A stretch of 64,000 nucleotides of DNA from Streptomyces sp. CG1. GTDB lineage: Bacteria; Actinomycetota; Actinomycetes; Streptomycetales; Streptomycetaceae. Shown here in pieces: positions 27,152-36,153 of the stretch; the stretch's first letter is position 1, and the number at the start of each line of letters is the position of its first letter. Where the stretch lies: NCBI RefSeq assembly GCF_041080625.1, contig NZ_CP163518.1:3286001-3350000 (forward strand), given 5' to 3'. The notes beneath the pieces were generated by a model. The model worked only from the letters and a program-made list of their open reading frames with translations, did not search any database and was not told the origin of the DNA. Both the position numbers and the translations under genes were made by a program.

Positions 27152-28039
27152 GTGTCCGGCAGTTCCGTGTACCGCCGTGCCCGTACCGTCGTGGCGTCCT
27201 CAGCGGCCCTCGCCGCGGCCTCGGTCGGGCTGTGGACCGGGATCGGCGAGGGGTCCGCGCATGCCGCGGGCGCCGTGCCGAGTCCGGATCACGTGGTCGT
27301 CGTGGTCATGGAGAACCACGCGTACAGCCAGGTCATCGGCTCCTCCAACGCTCCGTACATCAACTCGCTGAAGTCGGGAGGTGCCAGCCTGACGCAGTCG
27401 TACGCCGAGACCCACCCGAGCCAGCCCAACTACTACGCCCTGTTCTCCGGTTCGACGCAGGGAGTCACGGACGACAGCTGTGTCGATCCGGGCTTCTCGT
27501 CGGCCCCGAACCTGGCGTCCGAGGTGCTCGACGCCGGCCGTACCTGGGCCAGCTACAACGAGTCGCTGCCCAGCGACGGTGCGACGGATTGCAGCAGCGG
27601 CGACTACGCGCAGAAGCACAACCCGTGGTTCGGGTTCAGCAATGTGCCCACGTCGAGTGCGAAGACGTTCGACGAGTTCCCGACGGACTACTCCACGTTG
27701 CCGCAGGTGTCGTTCGTGACCCCGAACCTGTGCAGCGACATGCACGACTGCTCGGTGTCCACCGGTGACACCTGGCTGAAGGACAACCTGGGCGGCTACG
27801 CGAGTTGGGCCAAGACGCACAACAGCCTGCTCGTCGTCACCTTCGACGAGGACAACCGGCTGAGCGGGAACCGGATTCCGACGGTGCTCTACGGGCAGCC
27901 GGTCGCTGCCGGGTCGTCCAGCTCGACCACGTACAACCACTACGACCTGCTGCGCACCCTGGAGGACAGCCAGGGGCTCACCTCGCACGCGGGCAACGCG
28001 GACTCCGCCAACGACATCACCGGCATCTGGGCCTCGTGA
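27152..28039 (+). CDS. Secreted phosphoesterase (acid phosphatase/phospholipase C superfamily)
   Basis: 295 residues from a GTG preceded by CGGAGG. The signal peptide ends near AHAAG. The alkaline-phosphatase-like/PF04185 fold is recognisable: DHVVVVVMENHAYSQVIG (metal-binding Glu-Asn), THPSQPNYYALFSG (nucleophile region), LVVTFDEDN and YNHYDLLRTLE. Such enzymes release phosphate from organic phosphates or phospholipids outside the cell. The stop is one base before the start of an MFS gene, so the two are in one operon with the beta-propeller gene after it. A candidate PHO box upstream suggests induction by phosphate starvation. Confidence 0.85.
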   Translation: MSGSSVYRRARTVVASSAALAAASVGLWTGIGEGSAHAAGAVPSPDHVVVVVMENHAYSQVIGSSNAPYINSLKSGGASLTQSYAETHPSQPNYYALFSGSTQGVTDDSCVDPGFSSAPNLASEVLDAGRTWASYNESLPSDGATDCSSGDYAQKHNPWFGFSNVPTSSAKTFDEFPTDYSTLPQVSFVTPNLCSDMHDCSVSTGDTWLKDNLGGYASWAKTHNSLLVVTFDEDNRLSGNRIPTVLYGQPVAAGSSSSTTYNHYDLLRTLEDSQGLTSHAGNADSANDITGIWAS

Positions 28040-28040
28040 C

Positions 28041-29300
28041 GTGTACGTAGCGGACAGCCGCGCGAGTACGCCGGCGTCCGCGGACGGTGCCGTCCGGCCA
28101 GTGGCCGGGCGGCTCCGTGCCGCGATCGCCCCGACCGTGTTCGCGCTCGGAACGGTCAGTCTGGTGACCGATGTGTCGAGTGAGATGGTCACCGCCGTTT
28201 TGCCGTTGTATCTGGTCACCGGGCTCGGTCTGTCGCCCTTGGGGTTCGGGCTGCTCGACGGCGTCTACAACGGGTTCTCGGCCCTTGTACGGCTCGTGGG
28301 CGGACATCTCGCGGACCGGGGCGGCGGGCGGCACAAGTGGGTCGCCGGGGTCGGGTACGGCATCTCCGCCGCGTGCAAGCCGTTGCTGCTGGTCGCTCAT
28401 TCGCTGACTCCGATCGGGCTGATTCTTGCCGCCGACCGCACCGGGAAAGGGCTGCGGACCGCTCCGCGCGATGCCCTCATCTCGTTGTCGAGCACGGCCG
28501 AGTCCCGGGGGCGTGCCTTCGGGGTGCACCGGGCCATGGACACGGCCGGGGCGCTGCTCGGGCCGCTGGTCGCCTTTCTGATCCTGCGGGCGACGGTTGA
28601 CGGGTACGACGCCGTGTTCACCGTCAGCTTCTGTGTCGCGGTGGCCGGTGTCCTGGTGCTGGTGCTCTTCGTGCCGGGCGGGCGGGGTGGTGCGGTCGCG
28701 GTCGAGCGGCCCACTCTGCGGGGTGCGGTGGGGCTGTTGCGGCGCCGGGAGCTGCGGCGGATCGCTGTGTGCGCGCTGTTGTTGGGGCTTGCCACGGTGA
28801 GTGACTCGTTCGTCTATCTGCTGCTTCAGCGTCGGCTGGGCGTGCCGGACCGGTGGTTCGCCTTGCTGCCGCTCGGTACGGCCGCCTCCTTCCTGCTGCT
28901 CGCGGTGCCGCTCGGGCGGCTCGCGGACCGGGTGGGCCGGTGGGCCGTGTTCGTGGCCGGGCACGGTGGCCTGCTGGTCGCCTACGCGTTGCTGCTCACG
29001 GCGTGGCACGGATCGGCTCTGCCGTACGTCGTCCTCGCCCTGCACGGTGCCTTCTACGCGGCCACCGACGGGGTGCTGATGGCGGCGGCCTCGGACGGGG
29101 TGCCGGAGGCGCTGCGTTCGTCCGGGCTGGCCCTCGTGCAGACCGGGCAGGCGCTCGCCCGGTTCGCCTGCTCGCTGCTGTTCGGCGCGGCCTGGACGGT
29201 CTGGGGCGACCGGGCGGCGCTGGCGGGGGCGGCCGTGGCGCTGGCCGCGTGTGCCGTGTTCTCCCTCACCCTGCGCCCGAAGGAAGCGGTGCCCGCATGA
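28041..29300 (+). CDS. MFS transporter
   Basis: 419 residues, GTG start one base after the previous stop. Twelve likely membrane helices. The MFS loop motif reads GGHLADRGGGRHKWVAGVGY, and a second DRTGKGLRTAPRDALI motif is typical of a subgroup annotated as permeases of unknown substrate. It overlaps the next gene by four bases (ATGA). Its substrate could be linked to what the phosphoesterase releases, but nothing in the sequence fixes that. Confidence 0.88.
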   Translation: MYVADSRASTPASADGAVRPVAGRLRAAIAPTVFALGTVSLVTDVSSEMVTAVLPLYLVTGLGLSPLGFGLLDGVYNGFSALVRLVGGHLADRGGGRHKWVAGVGYGISAACKPLLLVAHSLTPIGLILAADRTGKGLRTAPRDALISLSSTAESRGRAFGVHRAMDTAGALLGPLVAFLILRATVDGYDAVFTVSFCVAVAGVLVLVLFVPGGRGGAVAVERPTLRGAVGLLRRRELRRIAVCALLLGLATVSDSFVYLLLQRRLGVPDRWFALLPLGTAASFLLLAVPLGRLADRVGRWAVFVAGHGGLLVAYALLLTAWHGSALPYVVLALHGAFYAATDGVLMAAASDGVPEALRSSGLALVQTGQALARFACSLLFGAAWTVWGDRAALAGAAVALAACAVFSLTLRPKEAVPA

Positions 29301-30316
29301 CCGTACGCAACCGCATCCTGATCCTGGTCTCGGCCGTCGCCGTGCTGGCGGCGGTCGGGGTCGCAGCCGTGCTGCATGCCTCGGCCCGGGCCGACCGGCG
29401 CAACCACACCCAGGCGGGCGGCCCGCGGGTCACACCGGGGACGTTGACGCTGACCGGGCGGGGGTCGATGCTCTTCCGGAACATGGCGTGGGGGCCGCAC
29501 CGGGACGAGGTCGTCAGCGTTCCGGCCGGCGATCCGTCGGGGCCGCGTACCGCCTCGGGCGTCAAGTGCCTGCGGTTCTACGCCGCTTCGGGGACGGGTG
29601 TGTGTCTGCAAGCGGTGCACGGGCCGGTTTCGGACACGTACCGTGCGCTGATTCTGGATGACCGGTTGCGGACCGTGCGCAAGTACGACGTGCCGGGCAT
29701 CCCCTCCCGCGCCCGGGTCTCCCCCACCGGGCACTTCGCCGCCTGGACGGCGTTCGTGGGCGGTGACAGTTACGCCGGTACGAACTTCTCGACGCGTGCG
29801 GCGATCGTGGACACCCGCAGTGGTCAGCTGATCCCGTCCCTGGAGGACTTCCGGATCGTCAAGGACGGGCATCCGTACCGGGCGGCGGACGTCAACTTCT
29901 GGGGCGTGACGTTCGCCCGCGACGACCGCACCTTCTACGCGACGCTCGCGACCCAGGGCAGCACCTATCTGGTGCGGGGCGATCTGCGGGCCCGTACGCT
30001 CACGACCCTGCACGCCAACGTCGAGTGTCCGTCGCTCTCGCCGGACGGCACCCGGATCGCCTACAAGAAGCGGGTCAAGGGCCTGCCGAAGGACGCCCCT
30101 TGGCATCTGTACGTCCTCGACCTGCGCACCATGCGGGAGACCCCGCTGGCCGAGCGGAGGACCGTGGACGACCAGGCGGTGTGGCGGGATTCCCGTACGG
30201 TCGTGTACGCGCTGCCGGGGGACTACGGCGCCGATCTGTACCAGGTTCCGGCCGATGGGTCGGGGGCGTCTCGGCGGGTCAGTACGGCCGCCGTGTCACC
30301 GGCGTACGTCGGATAG
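29297..30316 (+). CDS. Membrane-anchored TolB-like beta-propeller protein
   Basis: 339 residues; the ATG overlaps the MFS stop. One N-terminal membrane helix (~7-28) followed by an extracytoplasmic domain with repeated PD40/TolB-type strands: CPSLSPDGTRIAYKKRV, DLRTMRETPLAE, DQAVWRDSRTVVYALPG and LYQVPADGSG. Such propellers usually mediate protein contacts. It is the third gene of the phosphoesterase-MFS operon, which points to a shared task at the cell surface. No catalytic residues are evident. Confidence 0.8.
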   Translation: MTVRNRILILVSAVAVLAAVGVAAVLHASARADRRNHTQAGGPRVTPGTLTLTGRGSMLFRNMAWGPHRDEVVSVPAGDPSGPRTASGVKCLRFYAASGTGVCLQAVHGPVSDTYRALILDDRLRTVRKYDVPGIPSRARVSPTGHFAAWTAFVGGDSYAGTNFSTRAAIVDTRSGQLIPSLEDFRIVKDGHPYRAADVNFWGVTFARDDRTFYATLATQGSTYLVRGDLRARTLTTLHANVECPSLSPDGTRIAYKKRVKGLPKDAPWHLYVLDLRTMRETPLAERRTVDDQAVWRDSRTVVYALPGDYGADLYQVPADGSGASRRVSTAAVSPAYVG

Positions 30317-30370
30317 CCACACCGGTGGCGGCCGCGTGACCTGCGCCGATCCGAAGTCGTTGACCAGGCT

Positions 30371-30682
30371 ATGAAGAAGATCACCGCCCTCGCCGCCCTC
30401 ACCGCGGCCGGTCTCGGACTCGCCACCCCGGCCCACGCCCACGACGGCGACCACGGCCGTATCAACATCGCCGGCCGGACCCTGTCCGGGAACAAGATCT
30501 GCCAGCAGGCCCTCGGGCTCGTTCCCTTCGTCGTGCCGGGGACGAGCCAGCCGGTGTACGACGCCTGCAACAACCGCGACCACGACGGTCGTGTACAGCC
30601 CCAGCCCCAGCCCCAGCCCCAGCCCCAGCGTGGTCACGTACAGCAGTTCCAGGAGACCAACTCCGAAGCCGACGCGGGGTGA
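30371..30682 (+). CDS. Small secreted protein with Pro-Gln repeat tail
   Basis: 103 residues. Signal peptide MKKITALAALTAAGLGLATPAHA; the mature part starts with a His/Asp-rich HDGDHGR. Two cysteines (KICQQ and DACNN) could form a disulfide. A (PQ)5 run is encoded by perfect hexamer repeats at 30596-30630. I do not recognise a family; the first half resembles small chaplin-neighbour secreted proteins only in size and composition. Confidence 0.7.
   Translation: MKKITALAALTAAGLGLATPAHAHDGDHGRINIAGRTLSGNKICQQALGLVPFVVPGTSQPVYDACNNRDHDGRVQPQPQPQPQPQRGHVQQFQETNSEADAG
30596..30630 (+). repeat. CAGCCC hexanucleotide repeat
   Basis: Five and a half copies of CAGCCC encode alternating Pro-Gln in the small secreted protein. 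Because the unit is six bases, copy-number change would keep the frame. Confidence 0.85.
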
Positions 30683-30855
30683 CGGCCCGCCGGGTCGAGG
30701 AAGGGCCGGTCTGAGGAAGGCGGGATTCCGTCCGTGCGGTGAACTGCCGTGCCCGGACAATGGGATGTCACCGCATCCCCGGAGCCGCATCCGCCGCCGG
30801 TGGCACCGTCCCGGCCGATGCCCGGGCCCGACCGGGGACTCGACGAGGGGAAGCC

Positions 30856-32310
30856 GTGCCGGACACTGCCGCGGACATGACCGGGTCGTCGAGCCGCTCC
30901 CGCATCCCGTCCGCCGGCCTCCTGGTCGCCCTGTTGGTGTACGTGGAGATCAGCAGCGGTGTCGTCCAGGGCTCCATCTCGCCGATGCTGCCCGTACTGG
31001 GCAGGCGGCTCGGAGTCGATCCGGCCGGCCTGAACTGGGTGAACATCTGCCAGTTGCTGTCTTCGGCGGTGTGCGTCCCGGCGCTGGCGCGACTCGGTGA
31101 CATGTACGGCCACCGGCGGCTGCTGCGGGTGACCCTGGTCTGCGTCGCCGCCGGCGCCGTGCTGGTCGCCCTCGCCCCGAACTACCCCGTCCTGCTGGCC
31201 GGCCGGGCCCTCGAAGGGCTGCTGGCGGTGTGGCTGCCGCTGGAGTTCGCCATCGTCCGGGACCGGCTGCCGCGCGAGCGTGTCGCCGCCGCGATCGCCA
31301 GGCTCACCGGCGGACTGACCCTCGGTGTCTCCCTGGGCACGCTCCTCGCCGGGCTCGTGGCCCGGATCAGCCCGGATCCGCGGATCGTGCCGGCGGTGCC
31401 CGCCGTGCTCACCCTCGTCTGTCTGCCGGTCGTGTGGTTCCTGGTGCCCGAATCCGTCAACCGGGCCCGGGAACGCGCGGACGTACGCGGTGCGGTGCTG
31501 CTCACCCTCGGCCTCGGCGCGCTGCTCGTCGGGCTCTCCCAGGGCGGGCGGCTGGGGTGGACGTCCCCGGCATTCGCCGCGCTGATGGCGGGGGCGGTCG
31601 TACTGCTCGGGCTGTGGACACTGACGGAACTGCGGTGCGCACGGCCGATGGTGGATCTGCGGTTCACCGTCCGCCGGGACGTGCTCCCTCTCTACGCGGC
31701 GGCGGTCACGGTCGGCGCGGCCCTGTTCGGCACCCAGTCCGCACTCGCCACGTTCACCGCCGCCGACCCGCACCTCGGATACGGCTTCGGCTACGCCACC
31801 CTCGGCGTGGCACTGGTGACGCTGCCGGTGGGTATCTCCCAGTTCGCCGGGGCCAACGTCTACACCTCCGCCGCCCGCCGCGTCGGCGGGCCCCGCGCGA
31901 TCGCCGCGGGCTTCGGTCTCGCCGCCGTCGGCTACCTCCTGCTCACCTGGGCGCATGCCGAGGTGTGGGAGGTGGTGGCCGCCAACGTCGTCGCGGGCGT
32001 CGGTGTCGGCGCCGTCATCGCGGGGCTGCCGGCGGTGCTCGTCCGCGCCGCGCCGAAGGACGACACCGGTATCGCCGGCGGGATCTACCAGGTCTCCCGC
32101 AACATCGGCGGCAGCATCGCCGGCGCCGTCTTCGCCGCGGTGCTCGCGGCGCGGACGACGACGAGCGGAGCGGCTCCCTCGGAGGGGGCCTATCGGACGG
32201 TGTGGCTGATCTGCGGCGTTCTGCTGGTACTCGGCGCCGTTGTCGTCTTCCGGGTCCCGCGGCGCGGCGCCGCCGACAGCGCTGGGGCCGTGGCCCGGAC
32301 CGAGGCCTGA
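30856..32310 (+). CDS. MFS transporter, DHA2 drug-efflux-like
   Basis: 484 residues from a GTG with the strong site GAGGGGAAG; earlier in-frame starts add a sequence with no membrane character. About 13-14 membrane helices. The first loop has the MFS motif RLGDMYGHRRLLRVTLV. The 14-helix arrangement and ARPMVDLRFTVRRDVLPL between helices are as in DHA2 multidrug pumps. It converges on glnA2 with 216 bases between that hold no clear feature. Substrate unknown. Confidence 0.85.
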   Translation: MPDTAADMTGSSSRSRIPSAGLLVALLVYVEISSGVVQGSISPMLPVLGRRLGVDPAGLNWVNICQLLSSAVCVPALARLGDMYGHRRLLRVTLVCVAAGAVLVALAPNYPVLLAGRALEGLLAVWLPLEFAIVRDRLPRERVAAAIARLTGGLTLGVSLGTLLAGLVARISPDPRIVPAVPAVLTLVCLPVVWFLVPESVNRARERADVRGAVLLTLGLGALLVGLSQGGRLGWTSPAFAALMAGAVVLLGLWTLTELRCARPMVDLRFTVRRDVLPLYAAAVTVGAALFGTQSALATFTAADPHLGYGFGYATLGVALVTLPVGISQFAGANVYTSAARRVGGPRAIAAGFGLAAVGYLLLTWAHAEVWEVVAANVVAGVGVGAVIAGLPAVLVRAAPKDDTGIAGGIYQVSRNIGGSIAGAVFAAVLAARTTTSGAAPSEGAYRTVWLICGVLLVLGAVVVFRVPRRGAADSAGAVARTEA

Positions 32311-32526
32311 GGCCGGAGACGTGCGGCCGGCTGCGAGCCGGAACCGCGCGAACCGGCGCCCGCCTGTGCCGAACTGCGCCCAGGACCCGTGGCTGACGAC
32401 GTCTATGCCGCCAACATCGACGCCCTGGGCCGTACGCCCCAGCGCACGGCCTCGGTCGGTACGTCCACCGACATGGGCAACGTCACCCACACGATGCCGG
32501 AACCGGAGCGGCTCCCCGGCCCCCGC

Positions 32527-33888
32527 TTACAGCACCGGCAGATTCTTCCGCAGCTCGAACGCCGTGACCTCGCTGCGGTACTCGTGCCACTCCGCCTGCT
32601 TGTTGCGCAGGAAGAAGTCGAAGACGTGCTCGCCGAGGGTCTCGGCGACCAGGTCGCTGCGTTCCATCAGGGCGAGGGCCTCGCCGAGGTTCTGCGGGAG
32701 GGGTTCGATGCCCATCGCGCGGCGCTCGGCGTCGGAGAGGGCCCAGACGTCGTCCTCGGCGCCCGGCGGGAGCTCGTAGCCCTCCTCGATGCCCTTCAGG
32801 CCGGCGGCCAGCAGGAGCGCGTAGGCGAGGTACGGGTTGGCGCCGGAGTCGATGGAGCGGACCTCGACGCGCGCGGAGCCGGTCTTGCCGGGCTTGTACA
32901 TCGGGACGCGGACCAGGGCGCTGCGGTTGTTGTGGCCCCAGCAGATGTACGACGGGGCCTCGCCGCCGGCGCCCGCGGTGCGCTCGGAGCCGCCCCAGAT
33001 GCGCTTGTAGGAGTTCACCCACTGGTTGGTGACCGCCGAGATCTCCGCCGCGTGCTTGAGCAGGCCCGCGATGAAGGAGCGGCCGACCTTGGAGAGCTGG
33101 TATTCCGCGCCCGACTCGTAGAACGCGTTCCGGTCGCCCTCGAAGAGGGACAGGTGGGTGTGCATGCCGCTGCCGGGGTGCTCGGAGAACGGCTTCGGCA
33201 TGAAGGTCGCCTGGACGCCCTGCTCGAGCGCGACCTGCTTCATGACCAGGCGGAACGTCATGATGTTGTCGGCCGTCGACAGCGCGTCCGCGTAGCGGAG
33301 GTCGATCTCCTGCTGGCCCGGGGCGCCCTCGTGGTGGGAGAACTCCACCGAGATGCCCATCGACTCCAGCATGGTGATCGCCTGGCGGCGGAAGTCCATG
33401 CCGACGTTGGTGGGCGTGTGGTCGAAGTAGCCCGAGTTGTCGGCCGGGGTGGGGCGGGAGCCGTCCAGCGGGCGGTCCTTCAGCAGGAAGAACTCGATCT
33501 CGGGGTGGGTGTAGAAGGTGAAGCCCAGGTCGGAGGTGCGGGCCAGGGCACGCTTCAGGACGTAGCGCGGGTCCGCGAAGGACGGGGAGCCGTCCGGCAT
33601 GAGGATGTCGCAGAACATGCGGGCCGTGCCGGGGGTCTCCGCGCGCCACGGCAGGACCTGGAAGGTGGAGGGGTCCGGCTTGGCGATCATGTCGGACTCG
33701 TAGACCCGGGCGAAGCCCTCGATGGCGGAGCCGTCGAAGCCGATGCCCTCGTCGAAGGCCTGCTCCAGTTCTGCGGGGGCCACGGCGACTGACTTGAGGA
33801 AGCCCAGCACGTCCGTGAACCACAGGCGTACGAACCGGATGTCGCGCTCTTCCAGTGTCCGGAGCACGAACTCCTGCTGCTTGTCCAT
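32527..33888 (-). CDS. glnA2: Glutamine synthetase-like gamma-glutamylpolyamine synthetase
   Basis: 453 residues from the ATG with GGGGAAG upstream; an earlier in-frame ATG at 33903 would lie next to its own weak site. Glutamine-synthetase motifs: FDGSAIEGFARV, EIEFFLL, VEFSHHEGAPGQQEIDLRYAD, PKPFSEHPGSGMHTHLSL (ammonium/ATP region), the RVPMYKPG area and RVEVRSIDSGANPYLA. It lacks the NLYDLP adenylylation site of true GlnA. The sequence and its place near glnE fit S. coelicolor GlnA2, reported as a gamma-glutamylpolyamine synthetase used in polyamine breakdown. That function is carried over by similarity. Confidence 0.88.
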   Translation of the reverse strand: MDKQQEFVLRTLEERDIRFVRLWFTDVLGFLKSVAVAPAELEQAFDEGIGFDGSAIEGFARVYESDMIAKPDPSTFQVLPWRAETPGTARMFCDILMPDGSPSFADPRYVLKRALARTSDLGFTFYTHPEIEFFLLKDRPLDGSRPTPADNSGYFDHTPTNVGMDFRRQAITMLESMGISVEFSHHEGAPGQQEIDLRYADALSTADNIMTFRLVMKQVALEQGVQATFMPKPFSEHPGSGMHTHLSLFEGDRNAFYESGAEYQLSKVGRSFIAGLLKHAAEISAVTNQWVNSYKRIWGGSERTAGAGGEAPSYICWGHNNRSALVRVPMYKPGKTGSARVEVRSIDSGANPYLAYALLLAAGLKGIEEGYELPPGAEDDVWALSDAERRAMGIEPLPQNLGEALALMERSDLVAETLGEHVFDFFLRNKQAEWHEYRSEVTAFELRKNLPVL

Positions 33889-34195
33889 CTTCCGCTTCCC
33901 CATCCTTGCTGGTCAGGCCGCCTTCTCGGGTGCCACCGGACGGCGGTCGGGCACCTGAGCATCACACCACAACACCATTTCGTGCGCGTTGCGGACCTTG
34001 ATCGCCCGGGCGTCCTCGGCCTGAACGCCTCTCGTACGGCAGGTGTACTGCTCTGTCGCCCATCTTGCCTGCTCGGACTGACATCCGTAATGGCCGAACC
34101 CCATGCGACGAGTGAGCGAAACCACGTCCATTTAATTTGTATCTCAGATGCAAGTTTTCATAGCGTGCCGCTCAGCCGAGCCGTGAGGAGTCCCG
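33889..34195. promoter_or_regulatory. Divergent glnA2-flavohemoglobin control region
   Basis: 307 bases with no gene. The right half contains the NsrR-type operator (34134-34156) and a local AT-rich stretch that should hold the hmp promoter. The left half presumably has the glnA2 promoter; I found no convincing GlnR box there. Confidence 0.6.
34134..34156. promoter_or_regulatory. NsrR-type operator upstream of the flavohemoglobin gene
   Basis: TTGTATCTCAGATGCAA (34137-34153) is a near-perfect 8-bp inverted repeat around one base, flanked by AA and TT at the positions seen in reported 23-base Streptomyces NsrR sites. The site starts 62 bases before the hmp start codon, and nsrR is the next gene after hmp. 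Confidence 0.7.
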
Positions 34196-35383
34196 ATGCT
34201 GTCCGAGCCGTCCGCAGCCACCGTCCGCGCCACCCTTCCCGCCGTCGGCGGGGCCATCGGCGAGATCACCGAGCGCTTCTACGCCCGCCTCTTCTCCGCC
34301 CACCCCGAACTGCTGCGGGACCTGTTCAACCGCGGCAACCAGGCCTCCGGCGCCCAGAGGCAGGCCCTCGCCGGCTCCATCGCCGCCTTCGCCACGCATC
34401 TGCTGGACCACCCGGACAGCCGGCCCGACGCCCTCCTCGGCCGCATCGCCCACAAGCACGTCTCGCTCGGCGTCGCGCCCGAGCAGTACGCGGTCGTCCA
34501 CGAGCACCTCTTCGCCGCCATCGCCGAGGTCCTCGGCGACGCCGTCACACCCGAGGTCGCCGCCGCCTGGAACGAGGTCTACTGGCTGATGGCGAACGCG
34601 CTCATCGCCATCGAGAAGCGGCTCTACGAGGAGAGCGGCGGCCTCAGCCGGCGGGAGTGGGAGGTGGTCGAGCGGGTCACGGAGACCCCGGACGTCGTCA
34701 CCTTCCGGCTGCGGCCGGCCGACGGCGGGGCGGTGCGGGACTTCCGGGCCGGCCAGTACGTCTCCGTGCGCGTGCCCCTGCCCGACGGGGCCCGGCAGAT
34801 ACGCCAGTACAGCCTGTCCGGGGCGCCGGGTGAGGCGGTGCGGCAGTTCACCGTCAAGCGGGTGCACGACGGCACGGCCCCCGACGGCGAGGTCTCGAAC
34901 CACCTCCACGCGCGCGTGCGCGTCGGTGACCTCCTCGAACTGTCCGAGCCGTACGGCGACCTGGTCCTGGACTCCGCCGGCCCGGACACACCCCTGCTGC
35001 TCGCCTCCGCGGGCATCGGCGTGACCCCGATGATCGCGATGCTGGCCGACCTCGCGGCGGCCGGGCACCGCGGTCCGGTCACCGTCCTCCACGGCGACCG
35101 CTCCCCCGCCGGCCACGCCCTGCGCGCCGACCACGAGACCTACTCCGACGAGCTCCCGGACGCGTCCGTCCACTTCTTCTACGAGCGAGACGCCGCCCCG
35201 GGCACCCACACGGGCCTGGTCGATCTCTCCGGCGTCCCGGTACACCCCGGCACGCACGCGTACCTGTGCGGCCCGCTGCCTTTCATGCGGGCCGTACGCA
35301 CCCAGCTGATCGAGAAGGGCACGCCCCCGGCCGACATCCACTACGAGGTCTTCGGACCCGACCTGTGGCTGGCACAGGCCTGA
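34196..35383 (+). CDS. hmp: Flavohemoglobin (nitric oxide dioxygenase)
   Basis: 395 residues. N-terminal globin domain with distal Tyr29 (FYARLF) and the proximal heme histidine at 88 (AHKHVSLG). Then a ferredoxin-NADP reductase-like part: flavin motif RQYSLSG, NAD motif ASAGIGVTPMIAML and LCGPLPFM. It converts NO to nitrate with O2 and NAD(P)H in the cytoplasm. It is divergent from glnA2 and tail-to-tail with nsrR, and an NsrR-type site precedes it, so it should be induced by NO. Confidence 0.95.
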   Translation: MLSEPSAATVRATLPAVGGAIGEITERFYARLFSAHPELLRDLFNRGNQASGAQRQALAGSIAAFATHLLDHPDSRPDALLGRIAHKHVSLGVAPEQYAVVHEHLFAAIAEVLGDAVTPEVAAAWNEVYWLMANALIAIEKRLYEESGGLSRREWEVVERVTETPDVVTFRLRPADGGAVRDFRAGQYVSVRVPLPDGARQIRQYSLSGAPGEAVRQFTVKRVHDGTAPDGEVSNHLHARVRVGDLLELSEPYGDLVLDSAGPDTPLLLASAGIGVTPMIAMLADLAAAGHRGPVTVLHGDRSPAGHALRADHETYSDELPDASVHFFYERDAAPGTHTGLVDLSGVPVHPGTHAYLCGPLPFMRAVRTQLIEKGTPPADIHYEVFGPDLWLAQA

Positions 35384-35504
35384 GGGACAGCACCGAGTGG
35401 GGGCGCGGGGCCGTGTCTGGCATGCGGCTGCCGCCACGCGGGCACGACAGGCCACGACGGCGCCGCAGCCGCAAGACGACAGATCCCGGCACCCCCACAG
35501 GCGC

Positions 35505-35948
35505 CTATACCGACCCCGGCCCCCGAGAAATACCGAGCAGCAAAGGCCCCGTGGGCTCAGCCACGATCTCCGCGACCGTGACCGGATCCAGCGAAGCGAA
35601 GAACGCCTCCTGAGCGCGCCGCAGGGCACCCCGCAGACGACACCCGGACCGCAGCGGACACGGCGCGGCCCCCTCGCACTCGACCACGTCACCGTCGCCC
35701 TCGAAAACCCGCACCACCGCGCCCACCGACGCCGCACGGCCCTTCTCGGTCAGCGTGAGGCCGCCGCCGCGGCCGCGCCGGGCGTCGACGAGGCCGAGGT
35801 GCTGGAGTTCGGCGACGACCTTCGCGGCGTGCGTGTAGGGCACGTCCATGTCCGCCGCGACCTGGCGGGTCGTGGGCGTGGCATCGGTGGCCACGGCCAG
35901 TCGCATCAGGACGCGCAGGGCCAGGTCGGTGGAGCGCAGGAGCCGCAT
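35505..35948 (-). CDS. nsrR: NO-sensing Rrf2-family repressor NsrR
   Basis: 147 residues from the ATG at the family start (MRLLRSTDLALRVLMRLA); an upstream ATG at 35972 lies inside the putative operator and is rejected. Winged helix at about 25-65. The iron-sulfur ligands are present: Cys91, Cys97, Cys103 (CEGAAPCPLRSGC) and Asp8, the fourth ligand shown for the S. coelicolor protein. The [4Fe-4S] form represses; NO destroys the cluster. Targets here should be hmp and nsrR itself. Confidence 0.93.
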   Translation of the reverse strand: MRLLRSTDLALRVLMRLAVATDATPTTRQVAADMDVPYTHAAKVVAELQHLGLVDARRGRGGGLTLTEKGRAASVGAVVRVFEGDGDVVECEGAAPCPLRSGCRLRGALRRAQEAFFASLDPVTVAEIVAEPTGPLLLGISRGPGSV

Positions 35949-35963
35949 ACCGCGAGCGTAGGT

Positions 35964-35986
35964 AATACGCATCCCGGGTTCAAATT
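35964..35986. promoter_or_regulatory. Second NsrR-like site upstream of nsrR
   Basis: A 23-base element beginning AATACGCATCCC and ending AAATT shares the AA...GCATC...ATT outline of the hmp site, though its right half is degenerate. It ends 16 bases before the nsrR start codon, as expected for autoregulation. Confidence 0.45.
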
Positions 35987-36153
35987 ATCCCGCGGCCGTA
36001 TCGCCGTCGTACGGCGTCACCCGTCTTCACCCTTTTTGCGCACCCCCCTGGTCGTTCCTTTGCGGTGCCCTCCCTACGGAAGGCGGCCCCTCCCCCACTA
36101 CGATCAGCGGGCCCCACTTCCTGTTGCCGTCTCTTTCCCCAGAAGGACACCTC

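Noticed and set aside
33889..34060. GlnR box upstream of glnA2
   Set aside because: I looked for the GTNAC-N6-GAAAC pattern on both strands and found no acceptable match.
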